Assembly: GCA_000620205.1 (NCBI GenBank) | Contig: JHVP01000012.1 | Location: forward strand, 97,413-161,412 | Length of the DNA stretch: 64,000 nucleotides | Direction of reading: 5' to 3' | Origin: Geodermatophilaceae bacterium URHA0031 | GTDB taxonomy: Bacteria > Actinomycetota > Actinomycetes > Mycobacteriales > Geodermatophilaceae | Shown here: positions 1-8,104 of the stretch, piece after piece | Layout: the number at the start of each line of letters is the position of its first letter | Numbering within the stretch: the first letter of the stretch is position 1 | Position numbers and translations under genes: made by a program | Notes under the pieces: model-generated | What the model was told of the DNA's origin: nothing | The model's input: the letters and a program-made list of their open reading frames with translations, nothing else | The model's database searches: none

Positions 1-1522
1 GGTCGATGGTGCGGCGGGCCCGGCGGGTGCGCATGCTCCAGAGGGTGAGGCCGACGGTGAGCACGAGCAGTGCCGCCGCGACGGTGAAACCGAGCCAGCC
101 GGTGGTCGGGAGAGCGACCCCCAGCGCGCCGCCGAGCACCCAGGCCAGCTGCAGCCAGGTCTCCGAGCGGGCGAACGCCGAGGCCCGCAGGCTGTCGGGC
201 ACCTCGCGCTGGATGATGGCGTCGAGCGCGGCCTTGCCCAGCGCGTTGGCCACCGCGGCGACGCCGGCCACCAGCGCGGCCATCGGCAGGCTGAAGAAGA
301 AGGCGGCCAGTGCCGTGATCGCCGCGGCTGCGCCGGCCGCGGCCAGCACCACCCGGTCGGGGCTCGCGGTCTGCAGCCGGGCGCCGATCCCGGTGCCCAC
401 GAAGCTGCCGGCGCCGGCCGCTACGGCGATGCCGCCCAGGGCGAGGGTGGCGTCCCAGCCGCTGGACACGGTGGCCTGCACGAGGAACGCCGAGAAGATG
501 GTCAGGAAACCGCTCAGCCCGCGCAGCGCCGCCGTCGCCCGCAGCGCCGTGACGACGTGCGGCGTGGTCGCCCGGCGGCGGCTGCCCGGCACCGCCATCG
601 GCGCGGTGCGCAGCACGTCCGCGGGCTCCTCGTCCCCCGGGACGTCGACGTGCCGGGGCAGCCGGAGCGCGAGCACGGCGGCACCGGCGAACACCCCGGC
701 GGTCGCACCCAGCTCCCAGCCGAACCCGAGCAGCGCGGCGATGCCGGCTCCGACGGCGCCGAGCGCCCCGCCGGCGGCCAGCCCGAAGACCGACATCCGG
801 GCGTTGGCCGAGGTCAGCGACATCGCGGCCGGCAGCACCCGGGGGACGACGGCGGCCCGCAGGACGTTGAACGCCTTGCTCAGCACCAGCACGCCCAGGG
901 CCGCCGGGTAGAGGCCCAGGTCGTCGTGGTGCACGGCCATGAAGACGGCCAGCAGGGCGCGCCCGAGCAGGCTGCCGGCCAGCGCCCAGCGGCGGCCGCG
1001 CTGCAGCCGGTCCAGCGCCGGGCCGATCACCGGGGCCACCAGCGCGAACGGCGCCATGGTGACCAGCAGGTAGAGCGCGACGTTGCCGCGCTGGGCGTCC
1101 GAGGCGGCGGCGAAGAACAGCGTGCCGGCCAGCGAGACCGCGATCATCGCGTCGCCGGCCATGTGCAGGGCGTTGACCCAGAACAGCCCGGCCAGGCCGG
1201 TCTCCCCGGCACCGTCGGCCCGGCCGTAGGCGCGCACCCGGCGGACGGTCGCCCCGCCGAGCTCGCGGGTGCGGGCCGCGGCCACCCGGGTGACGGTCGG
1301 CTTCCGGGGCCGGGCCTCCGACACCCACGGCGTCGCATCCGGCGCCGGTCGCCCGGGCAACGTCGGCGTCGGTGGGGTGTCGTGGACCGGCTCGGCGCCG
1401 ACGACCGGCAGCGGTCGGGTCTGCTGGCGCGGGATGCCGAGCGGGTGCGTCTCCACCCCGTGCTCCGCTGCCCGGCCCGGGCGCAGCCGCCGACGGGCGC
1501 GCGGAGCAGGGGTGTCGGGCAC
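1..1522 (-). CDS. MFS transporter, 3' end outside window
   Basis: This is a major facilitator superfamily membrane transporter; the start lies in the window and the C-terminus runs off the left edge after about 507 codons. The first 110 residues are hydrophilic and Pro/Arg-rich. Membrane segments begin with GLFWVNALHMAGDAMIAV and continue as alternating hydrophobic stretches. The motif between helices reads GPALDRLQRGRR, close to the MFS loop 2-3 signature. The start chosen is the GTG at 1522; a CTG or upstream in-frame codon cannot be excluded because no strong ribosome site is visible. It is divergent from the DUF3027 gene across a 150 bp gap holding a large inverted repeat. Substrate is unknown. 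Confidence 0.8.
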   Translation of the reverse strand, partial: MPDTPAPRARRRLRPGRAAEHGVETHPLGIPRQQTRPLPVVGAEPVHDTPPTPTLPGRPAPDATPWVSEARPRKPTVTRVAAARTRELGGATVRRVRAYGRADGAGETGLAGLFWVNALHMAGDAMIAVSLAGTLFFAAASDAQRGNVALYLLVTMAPFALVAPVIGPALDRLQRGRRWALAGSLLGRALLAVFMAVHHDDLGLYPAALGVLVLSKAFNVLRAAVVPRVLPAAMSLTSANARMSVFGLAAGGALGAVGAGIAALLGFGWELGATAGVFAGAAVLALRLPRHVDVPGDEEPADVLRTAPMAVPGSRRRATTPHVVTALRATAALRGLSGFLTIFSAFLVQATVSSGWDATLALGGIAVAAGAGSFVGTGIGARLQTASPDRVVLAAAGAAAAITALAAFFFSLPMAALVAGVAAVANALGKAALDAIIQREVPDSLRASAFARSETWLQLAWVLGGALGVALPTTGWLGFTVAAALLVLTVGLTLWSMRTRRARRTID

Positions 1523-1575
1523 GTGACCATGGTGCCGCAGCGGCCTGAGGAGGCGGTGGGCCGCGCGTCCCGGGG

Positions 1576-1615
1576 CCCCCGAGGGGCAGAAACGGCCATT
1601 TCTGCCCCTCGGGGG
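1576..1615. repeat. 17-bp perfect inverted repeat between divergent genes
   Basis: Two perfectly complementary 17-nt arms (1576-1592 and 1599-1615) flank a 6-nt centre. The arms contain GAGGGGCAGAAA and its complement. It lies between the divergent starts of the MFS and DUF3027 genes, so it is not at a gene end as a terminator would be; it may be an operator, a cruciform, or a mobile palindrome of the kind seen elsewhere in this window. Confidence 0.85.
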
Positions 1616-1672
1616 GACGGGGAGCGGGGCGCGCCGGGTGCGCGTCGGGCGGCATCCGCGACAATGGGGGGC

Positions 1673-2482
1673 GTGTCCGACTCTGCGTTCCCCGCCGCCC
1701 ATGGCTCCGCTCCGGACGAGGTGCTGGCCGCCGCGGTGGAGCCGGCCCGCGCGGCTGCCGCCGAGGTGGCCGGCGACCCGGCCGCCGTCGGTGACCACCA
1801 GGGCGTGACCGCCGAGGTGCTCGCCGACGACGCCGACCCGGCGCTCGGCGTCGTGGTCACCCACTTCTTCGCCGCCACCCTGCCCGGCTACCGCGGCTGG
1901 CACTGGGCCGTGACGCTGGCCCGGGTGCCCGGCGACGACGAGCCCACCCTCGACGAGGTGGTCCTGCTGCCCGGTGACGCGGCGCTGCTCGCACCGGCGT
2001 GGGTGCCCTGGCACGAGCGGCTGCGCCCCGGCGACCTGTCGGTCGGCGACGTCCTCCCCGCGACCGAGGACGACCACCGCCTGGTGCCGAGCTACCTCGC
2101 CGACGACGACTCCGCCGACGACCCGGCAGGCCGGGTGGTCGCCGAGGAGATCGGCATCGGCCGCGAGCGGGTGCTCTCGCCGCTGGGCCGGATCGAGGCG
2201 GCCGAGCGCTGGCGGGACGGCGACTTCGGACCCCGCTCGGCGATGGCCCGGCACGCGCCCGGCCCCTGCGCCACCTGCGGGTTCTTCCTCCCGCTGGCCG
2301 GGTCGCTGCGGCTGTCGCTGGGTGCCTGCGCGAACGGGTACTCCCCGGCCGACGGCCACGTGGTGACCGCCGACTACGGCTGCGGTGCGCACAGCCAGGC
2401 GACGCTGGAGCCCTCCGACGGCGAGCCGGCGGAGGTCCAGCTCACCGCTCGCTACGACACCGCGGACTTCGACGTCCTCTGA
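1673..2482 (+). CDS. DUF3027 family protein
   Basis: A 269-residue actinobacterial protein of the DUF3027 family; its biochemical role is not known. The N-terminal two thirds is acidic, with a conserved block HWAVTLARVPG followed by WVPWHERLRPGDLSVGD. The C-terminal part has the cysteine pairs CATCGFF and GACANGY...DYGCGAH, which could bind a metal. The GTG at 1673 is preferred because the alternative ATG at 1664 has no ribosome site and adds only three residues. The GNAT gene follows after 4 bp, so the two are probably co-transcribed. The association of DUF3027 with an MFS gene, DUF2530 and an NCS2 permease is a familiar actinobacterial neighbourhood. Confidence 0.8.
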   Translation: MSDSAFPAAHGSAPDEVLAAAVEPARAAAAEVAGDPAAVGDHQGVTAEVLADDADPALGVVVTHFFAATLPGYRGWHWAVTLARVPGDDEPTLDEVVLLPGDAALLAPAWVPWHERLRPGDLSVGDVLPATEDDHRLVPSYLADDDSADDPAGRVVAEEIGIGRERVLSPLGRIEAAERWRDGDFGPRSAMARHAPGPCATCGFFLPLAGSLRLSLGACANGYSPADGHVVTADYGCGAHSQATLEPSDGEPAEVQLTARYDTADFDVL

Positions 2483-2486
2483 GCAG

Positions 2487-3089
2487 GTGACCGCGCAGGC
2501 CGCGCTGCGGACCGCCCGGCTGCGGCTGGTGCCGCTCGCCGAGGAGCACCTCGAGGCCGAGGTCGGGCTGGACGCCGATCCCGAGGTCATGCGGTACCTC
2601 ACCGGCCGGGCGAGCACCCGGGCGGAGGCCGAGGCCCGGCACCGCGAGCGGCTGGCGGTCGCCGCCCGGGTGCCCGGGCTGGGCTTCTGGGCCGGCTTCC
2701 TCGCGGACGAGTTCGTCGGCTGGTGGATCCTCGAGCCGCCCGAACGTCCCGACCAGGGGCCGGTCGCGGGGCAGGCGGAGCTGGGCTACCGGCTGCGCCG
2801 CCGGCACTGGCGGCGGGGGCTGGCCGGCGAGGGGGCGCGCGAGCTGCTCCGGCACGGGTTCGCCGACCTGGGGCTGCGGCGGGTGTTCGCCGAGACGATG
2901 GCCGTCAACACCGCCTCCCGCGCCACGATGGCCGTCCTCGGGATGACGCACGTGCGGACGTTCTCCCTCGACCTCGACGACCCGCTGCCCGGCAGCGAGC
3001 TCGGTGAGGTGGAGTACGCGATCACCCGGGACGAGTGGCTCGCCCGCGAGGCGGTCGGTCCTGGCGGCCCTGGCCCTGCCAGCGCATGA
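2487..3089 (+). CDS. GNAT-family N-acetyltransferase
   Basis: A 200-residue acetyltransferase of the RimJ/RimL type (Acetyltransf_3). The N-terminus RTARLRLVPLAEEHLEA and the acetyl-CoA-binding block RRRHWRRGLAGEGARELL (motif A) followed by RVFAETMAVNTASR (motif B) are typical of enzymes that acetylate protein N-termini or small amines. The substrate cannot be told. The GTG start lies 4 bp after the DUF3027 stop. Its last 68 bp overlap the end of the convergent DUF2530 gene on the other strand. Confidence 0.85.
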   Translation: MTAQAALRTARLRLVPLAEEHLEAEVGLDADPEVMRYLTGRASTRAEAEARHRERLAVAARVPGLGFWAGFLADEFVGWWILEPPERPDQGPVAGQAELGYRLRRRHWRRGLAGEGARELLRHGFADLGLRRVFAETMAVNTASRATMAVLGMTHVRTFSLDLDDPLPGSELGEVEYAITRDEWLAREAVGPGGPGPASA

Positions 3090-3267
3090 GGCCCAGCCCG
3101 AGCAGGGCGAGCACCAGCGCGGCCACGCAGGTCCAGGTCCACACCCGGTCCACCCGGTCGCCCAGGACCAGCAGCACCACGAGCGCGACCGCCCACAGCG
3201 CCATGCCGATGTGCACCACCCGGGCCGTGTCGACCTGCAGCGGCGGGGGAGACGGACGGGTGGGCAC
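3022..3267 (-). CDS. DUF2530 small membrane protein
   Basis: An 81-residue protein with two predicted membrane helices: VVHIGMALWAVALVVLLVLG and, after a short loop with DRVWTW, TCVAALVLALLGLGLM. The C-terminus is Arg/Gly-rich and cytoplasmic. This matches actinobacterial DUF2530 proteins, whose function is unknown. The GTG start is taken from the start of the conserved hydrophilic leader (VPTRPSPPPLQVDTARV). The gene is convergent with the GNAT gene and the two coding regions overlap tail to tail by 68 bp. It is divergent from the purine permease gene. Confidence 0.7.
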   Translation of the reverse strand: MPTRPSPPPLQVDTARVVHIGMALWAVALVVLLVLGDRVDRVWTWTCVAALVLALLGLGLMRWQGQGRQDRPPRGRATRPG

Positions 3268-3429
3268 GGGGCGACCATAGGTGGGCGCGGGCCAGGTCCG
3301 GACGCCGGTACACGGTGCGCCCCGGGCCGATGTGGCACGCTGTCGCCGCTCTCCGCCACCCACACCGGGCGGCCCGCCGGGAAGCCGACCCGCCGGAGCC
3401 GCGTCGGCCGCCGTCCCGAGGGGTCCCCG

Positions 3430-4980
3430 ATGCCCGACAAGTCCCGTCCCGCCCGCACGCCCGCCACGGGCTCCGGCAGCACCGCGGTGGGGGCGCCGGC
3501 AGCGACCCCGCAGGGAGCGGCGACGGCGACCACCGCGCCCCGTCGCAGCCCCGGCCCGAAGGTCCGCCCGAAGAACGGGGTGGACCGCTTCTTCGAGGTC
3601 ACCGAGCGGCGCTCCTCGTTCGGTCGGGAGGTCCGTGGTGGGCTGACCACCTTCTTCACGATGGCCTACATCGTGGTGCTCAACCCGATCATCCTGTCCG
3701 GGGCGGACATCACCGGCGCGACGCTGCCCTTCGCCTCCGTCGCGGCGGTGACCGCGCTGGTCGCCGGGGTGCTCACCATCGCGATGGGCATCGTCGGCAG
3801 GTACCCGCTGGCGCTCGCCACCGGCCTGGGCATCAACGCGATCGTCGGCGTCTACGCCGCCACCGAGCTCACCTGGCCCGAGATCATGGGCCTGGTCGTG
3901 CTCGAGGGACTGCTGATCACCGTGCTGGTGCTCACCGGCTTCCGCCGGGCCGTCTTCACCGCCATCCCCCCGCAGCTGAAGACGGCGATCGCGGTGGGGA
4001 TCGGCTTCTTCCTCACCATCATCGGGCTCGCCGACGCCGGCATCATCCGGCCGGGCAGCCCGCTGATCACCTTTGGTGTGAACGGCTCGCTGGCCGGCTG
4101 GCCGATGCTCACCTTCGTCGTCGGCCTGCTGCTCACCAGCGTGCTCGTCGTCCGCCGGGTCAAGGGCGCGCTGCTGATCGGGATCCTCGCCACCACGGTG
4201 TTCGCCATCGTCGTGGAGGCGCTCGCCGACATCGGCCCGCGCACCGGCGCGGACGGGGCGGTCGCCAACGCGCACGGCTGGGCACTGCAGGTGCCGACCT
4301 GGCCGGGTCAGGTCTTCGACGTCCCGGACCTGTCCATCATCGGCAACTTCTCGCTGTTCGGCGGGTTCTCCCGGATCGGCGTCCTCGCCGCCGTGCTCAT
4401 CGTCTTCTCGATCATGATCGCGGACTTCTTCGACACCGTCGGCACGATCACCGCCGTCGGCGCCGAGGGTGAGCTGCTCGACGAGGACCGCAACCTGCCG
4501 CGCTCCCAGCCGGTGCTGCTGGTCGACTCGCTGGCCGCCGCGGCCGGTGGTGCGGCCAGCGTCTCGTCGAACACCACCTACATCGAGAGCGCGTCCGGCG
4601 TCGGCGACGGTGCCCGCACCGGCCTGGCCAGCGTGGTGACCGGCGCGCTGTTCCTGGTCGCCACCTTCTTCACCCCGCTGGTGCAGGTCGTGCCCTCGGA
4701 GGCCGCCGCGCCGGTGCTGGTGATCGTCGGCGCCATGATGATCAGCCAGATCCGGGACCTCGAGTGGGGCGACATGTCCCTGGTCATCCCGGCCTTCCTG
4801 ACCATCGCGCTGATGCCCTTCACCTACTCGATCACCAACGGCATCGGCGCCGGGGTGGTCAGCTACGTCGTCCTGCGGGTGGCCACCGGGCGCGGTCGCG
4901 ACGTGCACCCGCTGATGTGGACCGTGGCCGCCGTCTTCGTCGTCTACTTCGCCCTGGACCCGATCCAGCAGCTCCTCTGA
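3430..4980 (+). CDS. NCS2 (AzgA-type) purine permease
   Basis: A 516-residue inner-membrane transporter of the nucleobase-cation symporter 2 family, AzgA (adenine/guanine/hypoxanthine) branch. Residues 1-45 are a basic, Pro/Ala-rich leader; the conserved core starts at VDRFFEVTERRSSFGREVRGG with TFFTMAYIVVLNPIIL as the first helix. The substrate-region sequences ATGLGINAIVG and DFFDTVGTITAVG and the VSSNTTYIESASGVGDGARTG block are diagnostic. The ATG at 3430 was chosen at the end of a 160-bp leader in which I found no recognisable purine riboswitch. The stop codon is part of the first copy of the stop-linked hairpin family. Confidence 0.92.
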   Translation: MPDKSRPARTPATGSGSTAVGAPAATPQGAATATTAPRRSPGPKVRPKNGVDRFFEVTERRSSFGREVRGGLTTFFTMAYIVVLNPIILSGADITGATLPFASVAAVTALVAGVLTIAMGIVGRYPLALATGLGINAIVGVYAATELTWPEIMGLVVLEGLLITVLVLTGFRRAVFTAIPPQLKTAIAVGIGFFLTIIGLADAGIIRPGSPLITFGVNGSLAGWPMLTFVVGLLLTSVLVVRRVKGALLIGILATTVFAIVVEALADIGPRTGADGAVANAHGWALQVPTWPGQVFDVPDLSIIGNFSLFGGFSRIGVLAAVLIVFSIMIADFFDTVGTITAVGAEGELLDEDRNLPRSQPVLLVDSLAAAAGGAASVSSNTTYIESASGVGDGARTGLASVVTGALFLVATFFTPLVQVVPSEAAAPVLVIVGAMMISQIRDLEWGDMSLVIPAFLTIALMPFTYSITNGIGAGVVSYVVLRVATGRGRDVHPLMWTVAAVFVVYFALDPIQQLL

Positions 4981-4984
4981 CGAA

Positions 4985-5040
4985 GGACCCCCGTGCCCCC
5001 CGCACCTCGCAGGCTCGGCGCGGGTCCCTGCACGGGGGCC
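4985..5040. terminator. stop-linked hairpin, copy 1
   Basis: Begins 4 nt after the permease stop with GGACCCCCGTGC and closes with GCACGGGGGCC, giving an 11-pair stem with one bulge. It belongs to a six-copy family in this window in which the stop TGA is followed by four bases ending AA and then GGAC. The stem bases differ from copies 2-6 but remain paired. There is no U tract, so a rho-independent terminator in the strict E. coli sense is not shown; 3'-end formation is the likely role. Confidence 0.75.
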
Positions 5041-5066
5041 GCTCCAGCACGTCACCCCGGGGATCG

Positions 5067-5095
5067 TTAGACAGGCTTCCTATTTCGGCTAGGAT
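5067..5095 (+). promoter_or_regulatory. promoter of the MarR-MFS operon
   Basis: A -35 box TTAGAC (5067-5072) and a -10 box TAGGAT (5090-5095) are separated by 17 bp. The GTG at 5103 lies 7 nt after the -10 box, where transcription would begin, so the mRNA is probably leaderless. The segment is visibly richer in A/T than its surroundings. Confidence 0.65.
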
Positions 5096-5102
5096 GGCAG
5101 AC

Positions 5103-5537
5103 GTGGCTCGGACGACGCTGGACACCGCGGCGCTCGCCCACGACCTGCGGCTGGCCGTCATGCGGTTCAGCCGGCGGCTGCGCAGCCAGCGGGTGGACAC
5201 CTCGGTGACCCTCACCCACCTGGCCGCGCTGTCCACCCTCAAGCGGCACGGGCCGATGAGCCCGGGGGAGCTGGCCACCCACGAGCGGGTCCAGCCCCCG
5301 TCGATGACCCGAGTGGTCGTCGCGCTGGAGGCCCGCGGGCTGGTCACCCGCACGCCGCACCCCACCGACGGCCGGCAGGTGGTCATCGACCTCACCCCGG
5401 CCGCGGAGGAGCTGCTCACCGAGGAGGTCCGCGCCCGGGAGGCCTGGCTGTCCGGGCAGCTCCACGACCTGACCGCCGAGGAGCGCGCCGTCCTGCGCGA
5501 GGCCGCGGTGATCATGGACAAGCTCGCCAGTGGGTGA
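5103..5537 (+). CDS. MarR-family transcriptional regulator
   Basis: A 144-residue winged-helix regulator. The DNA-binding part contains TLKRHGPMSPGELATHERVQ followed by the recognition helix PPSMTRVVVALEARGLVTR and the wing HPTDGRQVVIDLTPAA. MarR proteins act as dimers that usually sense small phenolics or drugs. I chose the GTG at 5103 rather than the ATG at 5094, because the ATG overlaps the -10 box and the GTG sits exactly where a leaderless transcript would start. It overlaps the following MFS gene by 4 nt (GTGA), so it very likely controls that exporter and itself. Confidence 0.85.
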   Translation: MARTTLDTAALAHDLRLAVMRFSRRLRSQRVDTSVTLTHLAALSTLKRHGPMSPGELATHERVQPPSMTRVVVALEARGLVTRTPHPTDGRQVVIDLTPAAEELLTEEVRAREAWLSGQLHDLTAEERAVLREAAVIMDKLASG

Positions 5538-6928
5538 CGCAGACGCCTGACTCAGCAGCACCGCGGAGGACGGCGATGTTCGCCGCCCTCCGGGTCCGCA
5601 ACTTCCGGCTGTACGCGTCGGCGAACCTGGTCAGCCTGACCGGCACCTGGATGCAGCGCATCGGCCAGGACTGGCTGGTCCTGCAGCTGTCGGGCGGCAG
5701 CGGCGTCGCGCTGGGCGTCACCACCGCGCTGCAGTTCGCCCCCACCCTGCTGTTCAGCTTCTACGGCGGCGTCCTCGCCGACCGCTACGACAAGCGCCGC
5801 GTGCTGGTCGTCACCCAGGCGGTGATGGGCGCCCTCGCCCTGGGGCTGGGCCTGCTGGTGGCCACCGACCACATCGCCCTGTGGCACGTCTACCTGCTGG
5901 CCGCCGCGCTCGGGGTGGTGTCCTCGCTGGACATGCCGGTGCGCCAGTCCTTCGTCTCCGAGATGGTCGGTCCCGACCGGCTGGCCAACGCGGTGAGCCT
6001 GAACTCGACCGTCTTCAACGGCGCCCGGCTCGTCGGCCCGGCGGTGGCGGGCTCGGTCATCGGCCTGGCCGGCGGTGACACGGCCCCGGCGTTCCTGATC
6101 AACGCCGCCAGCTTCGCCGTCACGATCGCGGCGCTGCTGGCGATGCGCGGCAGCGAGCTGCGGCCCAGCCCGCCGGCGTCCCGCTCGCGGGGGCAGCTCC
6201 GGGAGGCGCTGGGCTACACCCGACGGCACCCCGACCTGATCCTGGCGATGTCGCTGGCCTTCGTGGCCGGCACCTTCGGGTTCAACACCCAGATCACCAT
6301 CGCGCTGATGGCGCGGGAGGAGTTCGGGCTCGGCGCGACCGCCTTCGGCTTCATGTCCACCGCCTACGCCGTGGGCTCGCTGTCCGGGGCGCTGCTGTCC
6401 ACCCGGCGGAGCACCCGGCCGCTGCAGCGGTTCCTGATCGTCTCCTCCGGCGTGTTCGGGGTGCTGCTCGTCGTCGCGGGGCTGATGCCGACCCAGACGT
6501 CGTTCGCCGTGCTGCTCGTGCCCACCGGCGCCGCCGCGCTGGTGTTCAGCGTCGCCTGCAACAGCTTCGTGCAGCTCGGTGTCGACCCGCAGATGCGCGG
6601 CCGGATCCTGGCGCTGTACTTCATGTGCTTCATGGGCGGCACCCCGGTGGGAGCCCCGCTGATCGGCTGGGTGTCCGAGCACCTGGGCGCGCGCTGGGGG
6701 TTCATCGCCGGCGGCCTGGTCTGCGTCGCGGCGGCCGTCGTCGCCGGCGCGGTCCTGGCCCGGGGCCGGCGGGTGCGGCTGGAGCTGCACGTCGTCCCGC
6801 CGAGCGCGCAGCTGCACGTGGCCGCCGGGCCGGGCGCGGCCCCGGTGCCGAACCGGGTCGCCGGCCCCGCGCAGGAGGCCGACGGCGAGGTCCCGGGCGA
6901 GCAGGTCGCGCGCGACCCGGTGCGTTGA
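5534..6928 (+). CDS. MFS exporter, MarR-controlled
   Basis: A 464-residue major facilitator protein of the DHA3 (enterobactin-exporter-like) type. The conserved N-terminus FAALRVRNFRLYASANLVSL and SLTGTWMQRIGQDWLVLQLS is typical; the loop 2-3 motif is GVLADRYDKRRVLV. Around 11-12 hydrophobic segments follow, and the last 50 residues are a polar cytoplasmic tail. It is translationally coupled to the MarR gene, which suggests drug or toxin efflux induced by ligand binding to MarR. The actual substrate is unknown. Confidence 0.88.
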   Translation: MTQTPDSAAPRRTAMFAALRVRNFRLYASANLVSLTGTWMQRIGQDWLVLQLSGGSGVALGVTTALQFAPTLLFSFYGGVLADRYDKRRVLVVTQAVMGALALGLGLLVATDHIALWHVYLLAAALGVVSSLDMPVRQSFVSEMVGPDRLANAVSLNSTVFNGARLVGPAVAGSVIGLAGGDTAPAFLINAASFAVTIAALLAMRGSELRPSPPASRSRGQLREALGYTRRHPDLILAMSLAFVAGTFGFNTQITIALMAREEFGLGATAFGFMSTAYAVGSLSGALLSTRRSTRPLQRFLIVSSGVFGVLLVVAGLMPTQTSFAVLLVPTGAAALVFSVACNSFVQLGVDPQMRGRILALYFMCFMGGTPVGAPLIGWVSEHLGARWGFIAGGLVCVAAAVVAGAVLARGRRVRLELHVVPPSAQLHVAAGPGAAPVPNRVAGPAQEADGEVPGEQVARDPVR

Positions 6929-6950
6929 GCGGTGGCGCTGAGCGGTCACG

Positions 6951-6979
6951 TTGTCACCAGCCGTCGACCGACGTAACGT
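6951..6979 (+). promoter_or_regulatory. leaderless promoter for the 6987 gene
   Basis: TTGTCA (6951-6956) and TAACGT (6974-6979) are separated by exactly 17 bp. Seven nt later is the GTG at 6987. This is a near-consensus vegetative promoter with a leaderless start, and it separates this gene from the upstream MFS gene. Confidence 0.65.
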
Positions 6980-6986
6980 CAGTCAC

Positions 6987-7535
6987 GTGCCCTCAGCAGG
7001 GTCGGCCTCTGCGGACGTCGGGACGTCGTTGTTGCGCCTCGGCGGTCTCGTCGCGCTCTTCATCGCCACGGCCGCACTCGTCGCGCTGCTGCTGCGCTGG
7101 GTGACCGGTGCGCTGCAGCTGAACCGGCTGGCCCGCCGTCGCCTGCGCGAGGAACCGCCGCCTCCGGTCGCTCCCGCGCCGCGGCCGGCCACGCCCGCCG
7201 ACCGTCGCCCGGCGGCCGCCGGGCACCACCCCGTGGGCCGTCGCGTCCCGGGTGCCCGCCCGGCCCCGACGCCGACCCCCCGGCCGCGCCGTCCGCTCCA
7301 ACTGGTCGCCGCCGACGTGCGGCGGCTGACCCGGGAGCTGTCGATGGTGCCCGGCGGGATGCCGATGGCCCGGCGCCGCGGGCTGCTGGCCGCCTACGAC
7401 GACGTGCTGATCGAGGCGGCGGAGCTGCTCGAGGTGCCGCACCAGCTGACCTCGGCGCCACCGGCGAACCGGGAGCTGGAGCGCTTGCGGCTCATCGCCT
7501 CGCTCGAGGCAGCCGGGCTGGTGGTGGCCGGCTGA
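6987..7535 (+). CDS. small membrane-anchored protein of unknown function
   Basis: A 182-residue protein not recognised beyond its topology. A single membrane helix at about residues 14-40 (LLRLGGLVALFIATAALVAL) is followed by a Pro/Arg-rich linker of about 60 residues and a C-terminal helical domain starting LQLVAADVRRLTRELSMVPG. The arrangement resembles a membrane tether with a cytoplasmic helical module. The start is fixed by the leaderless promoter. Its stop overlaps the apparent CTG start of the RNA ligase gene, so the two are probably translated together. Confidence 0.7.
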   Translation: MPSAGSASADVGTSLLRLGGLVALFIATAALVALLLRWVTGALQLNRLARRRLREEPPPPVAPAPRPATPADRRPAAAGHHPVGRRVPGARPAPTPTPRPRRPLQLVAADVRRLTRELSMVPGGMPMARRRGLLAAYDDVLIEAAELLEVPHQLTSAPPANRELERLRLIASLEAAGLVVAG

Positions 7536-8098
7536 GCGGGTCGGCCGGCCGGCTCTTCCTCGCCGTCGACCCCTCGCCCGCCGCGGTGGCCCACCTGGAC
7601 CGGGCGCTGCAGCCGCTCCGCGCGGCCCCGGGTGCACCGCGCTGGACCCCGCCCTCCCGCTGGCACCTCACCCTGCTGTTCCTCGGGGACGTCCCGGCGC
7701 ACCTGCTGGCCCCGCTCACCGCCGCGGTCGCCCCGGCGGTGGCGGGCACACCGCCGCTGACGCTGCAGCTGGCCGGTGCCGGCCGGTTCGGCTCGGCCCG
7801 CCGGCCGGTGGTCTGCTGGGCAGGTCTGGCCGGGGACGTCGCCGGGCTGACCGCGCTGGCCGGCCGGCTGTCGTCGACCGCGCGGTCCCTGGGGCTGCCG
7901 GTGGAGGACCGGCCGTTCCGGGCGCACCTCACCCTCGGACGCTGGCGGCCCGGCCGGCCGGCGGACGCCGCCCTGCCCGATCGGCTGGCCGGCTACGCCG
8001 GGCCGGTGTGGCCGGTGCCGGAGGTGGTGCTGTGGCGCAGCCACCTCGGCCCCGAGCCGACCTACGAGCGGGTCGCCGCCTGGGACGTCACGCGGTGA
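7532..8098 (+). CDS. thpR: RNA 2',3'-cyclic phosphodiesterase (ThpR)
   Basis: A 188-residue member of the 2H phosphoesterase superfamily that opens 2',3'-cyclic phosphates on RNA and can ligate tRNA halves through 2'-5' bonds in vitro. Both catalytic HxTx motifs are present: HLTLLFLG near residue 50 and HLTLGR near residue 130. The first beta strand RLFLAVDP is essential to the fold but lies upstream of the first in-frame GTG (7586). No ATG, GTG or TTG is available, and a CTG at 7532 overlaps the preceding stop as CTGA. I therefore annotate a CTG start; this is an inference. Confidence 0.82.
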   Translation: MSGSAGRLFLAVDPSPAAVAHLDRALQPLRAAPGAPRWTPPSRWHLTLLFLGDVPAHLLAPLTAAVAPAVAGTPPLTLQLAGAGRFGSARRPVVCWAGLAGDVAGLTALAGRLSSTARSLGLPVEDRPFRAHLTLGRWRPGRPADAALPDRLAGYAGPVWPVPEVVLWRSHLGPEPTYERVAAWDVTR

Positions 8099-8104
8099 GG
8101 GCTC

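Noticed and set aside
557..1672. Long in-frame upstream extension of the DUF3027 gene
   Set aside because: The extension is compositionally noise and is antisense to the MFS gene, which has clear membrane segments.
3268..3429. Possible purine riboswitch in the leader of the NCS2 permease
   Set aside because: I could not find the conserved purine aptamer core or the expected three-way junction; a covariance search would be needed to be certain.
3022..5055. Very long open frame on the minus strand opposite the purine permease
   Set aside because: It reads His/Asp/Gly/Arg-rich low-complexity protein typical of the antisense of GC-rich genes; only the last 81 codons (DUF2530) look real.
5552..6949. 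465-codon minus-strand frame opposite the MarR-linked MFS gene
   Set aside because: Gln/His/Gly/Arg-rich translation with no domain; shadow of the real exporter.
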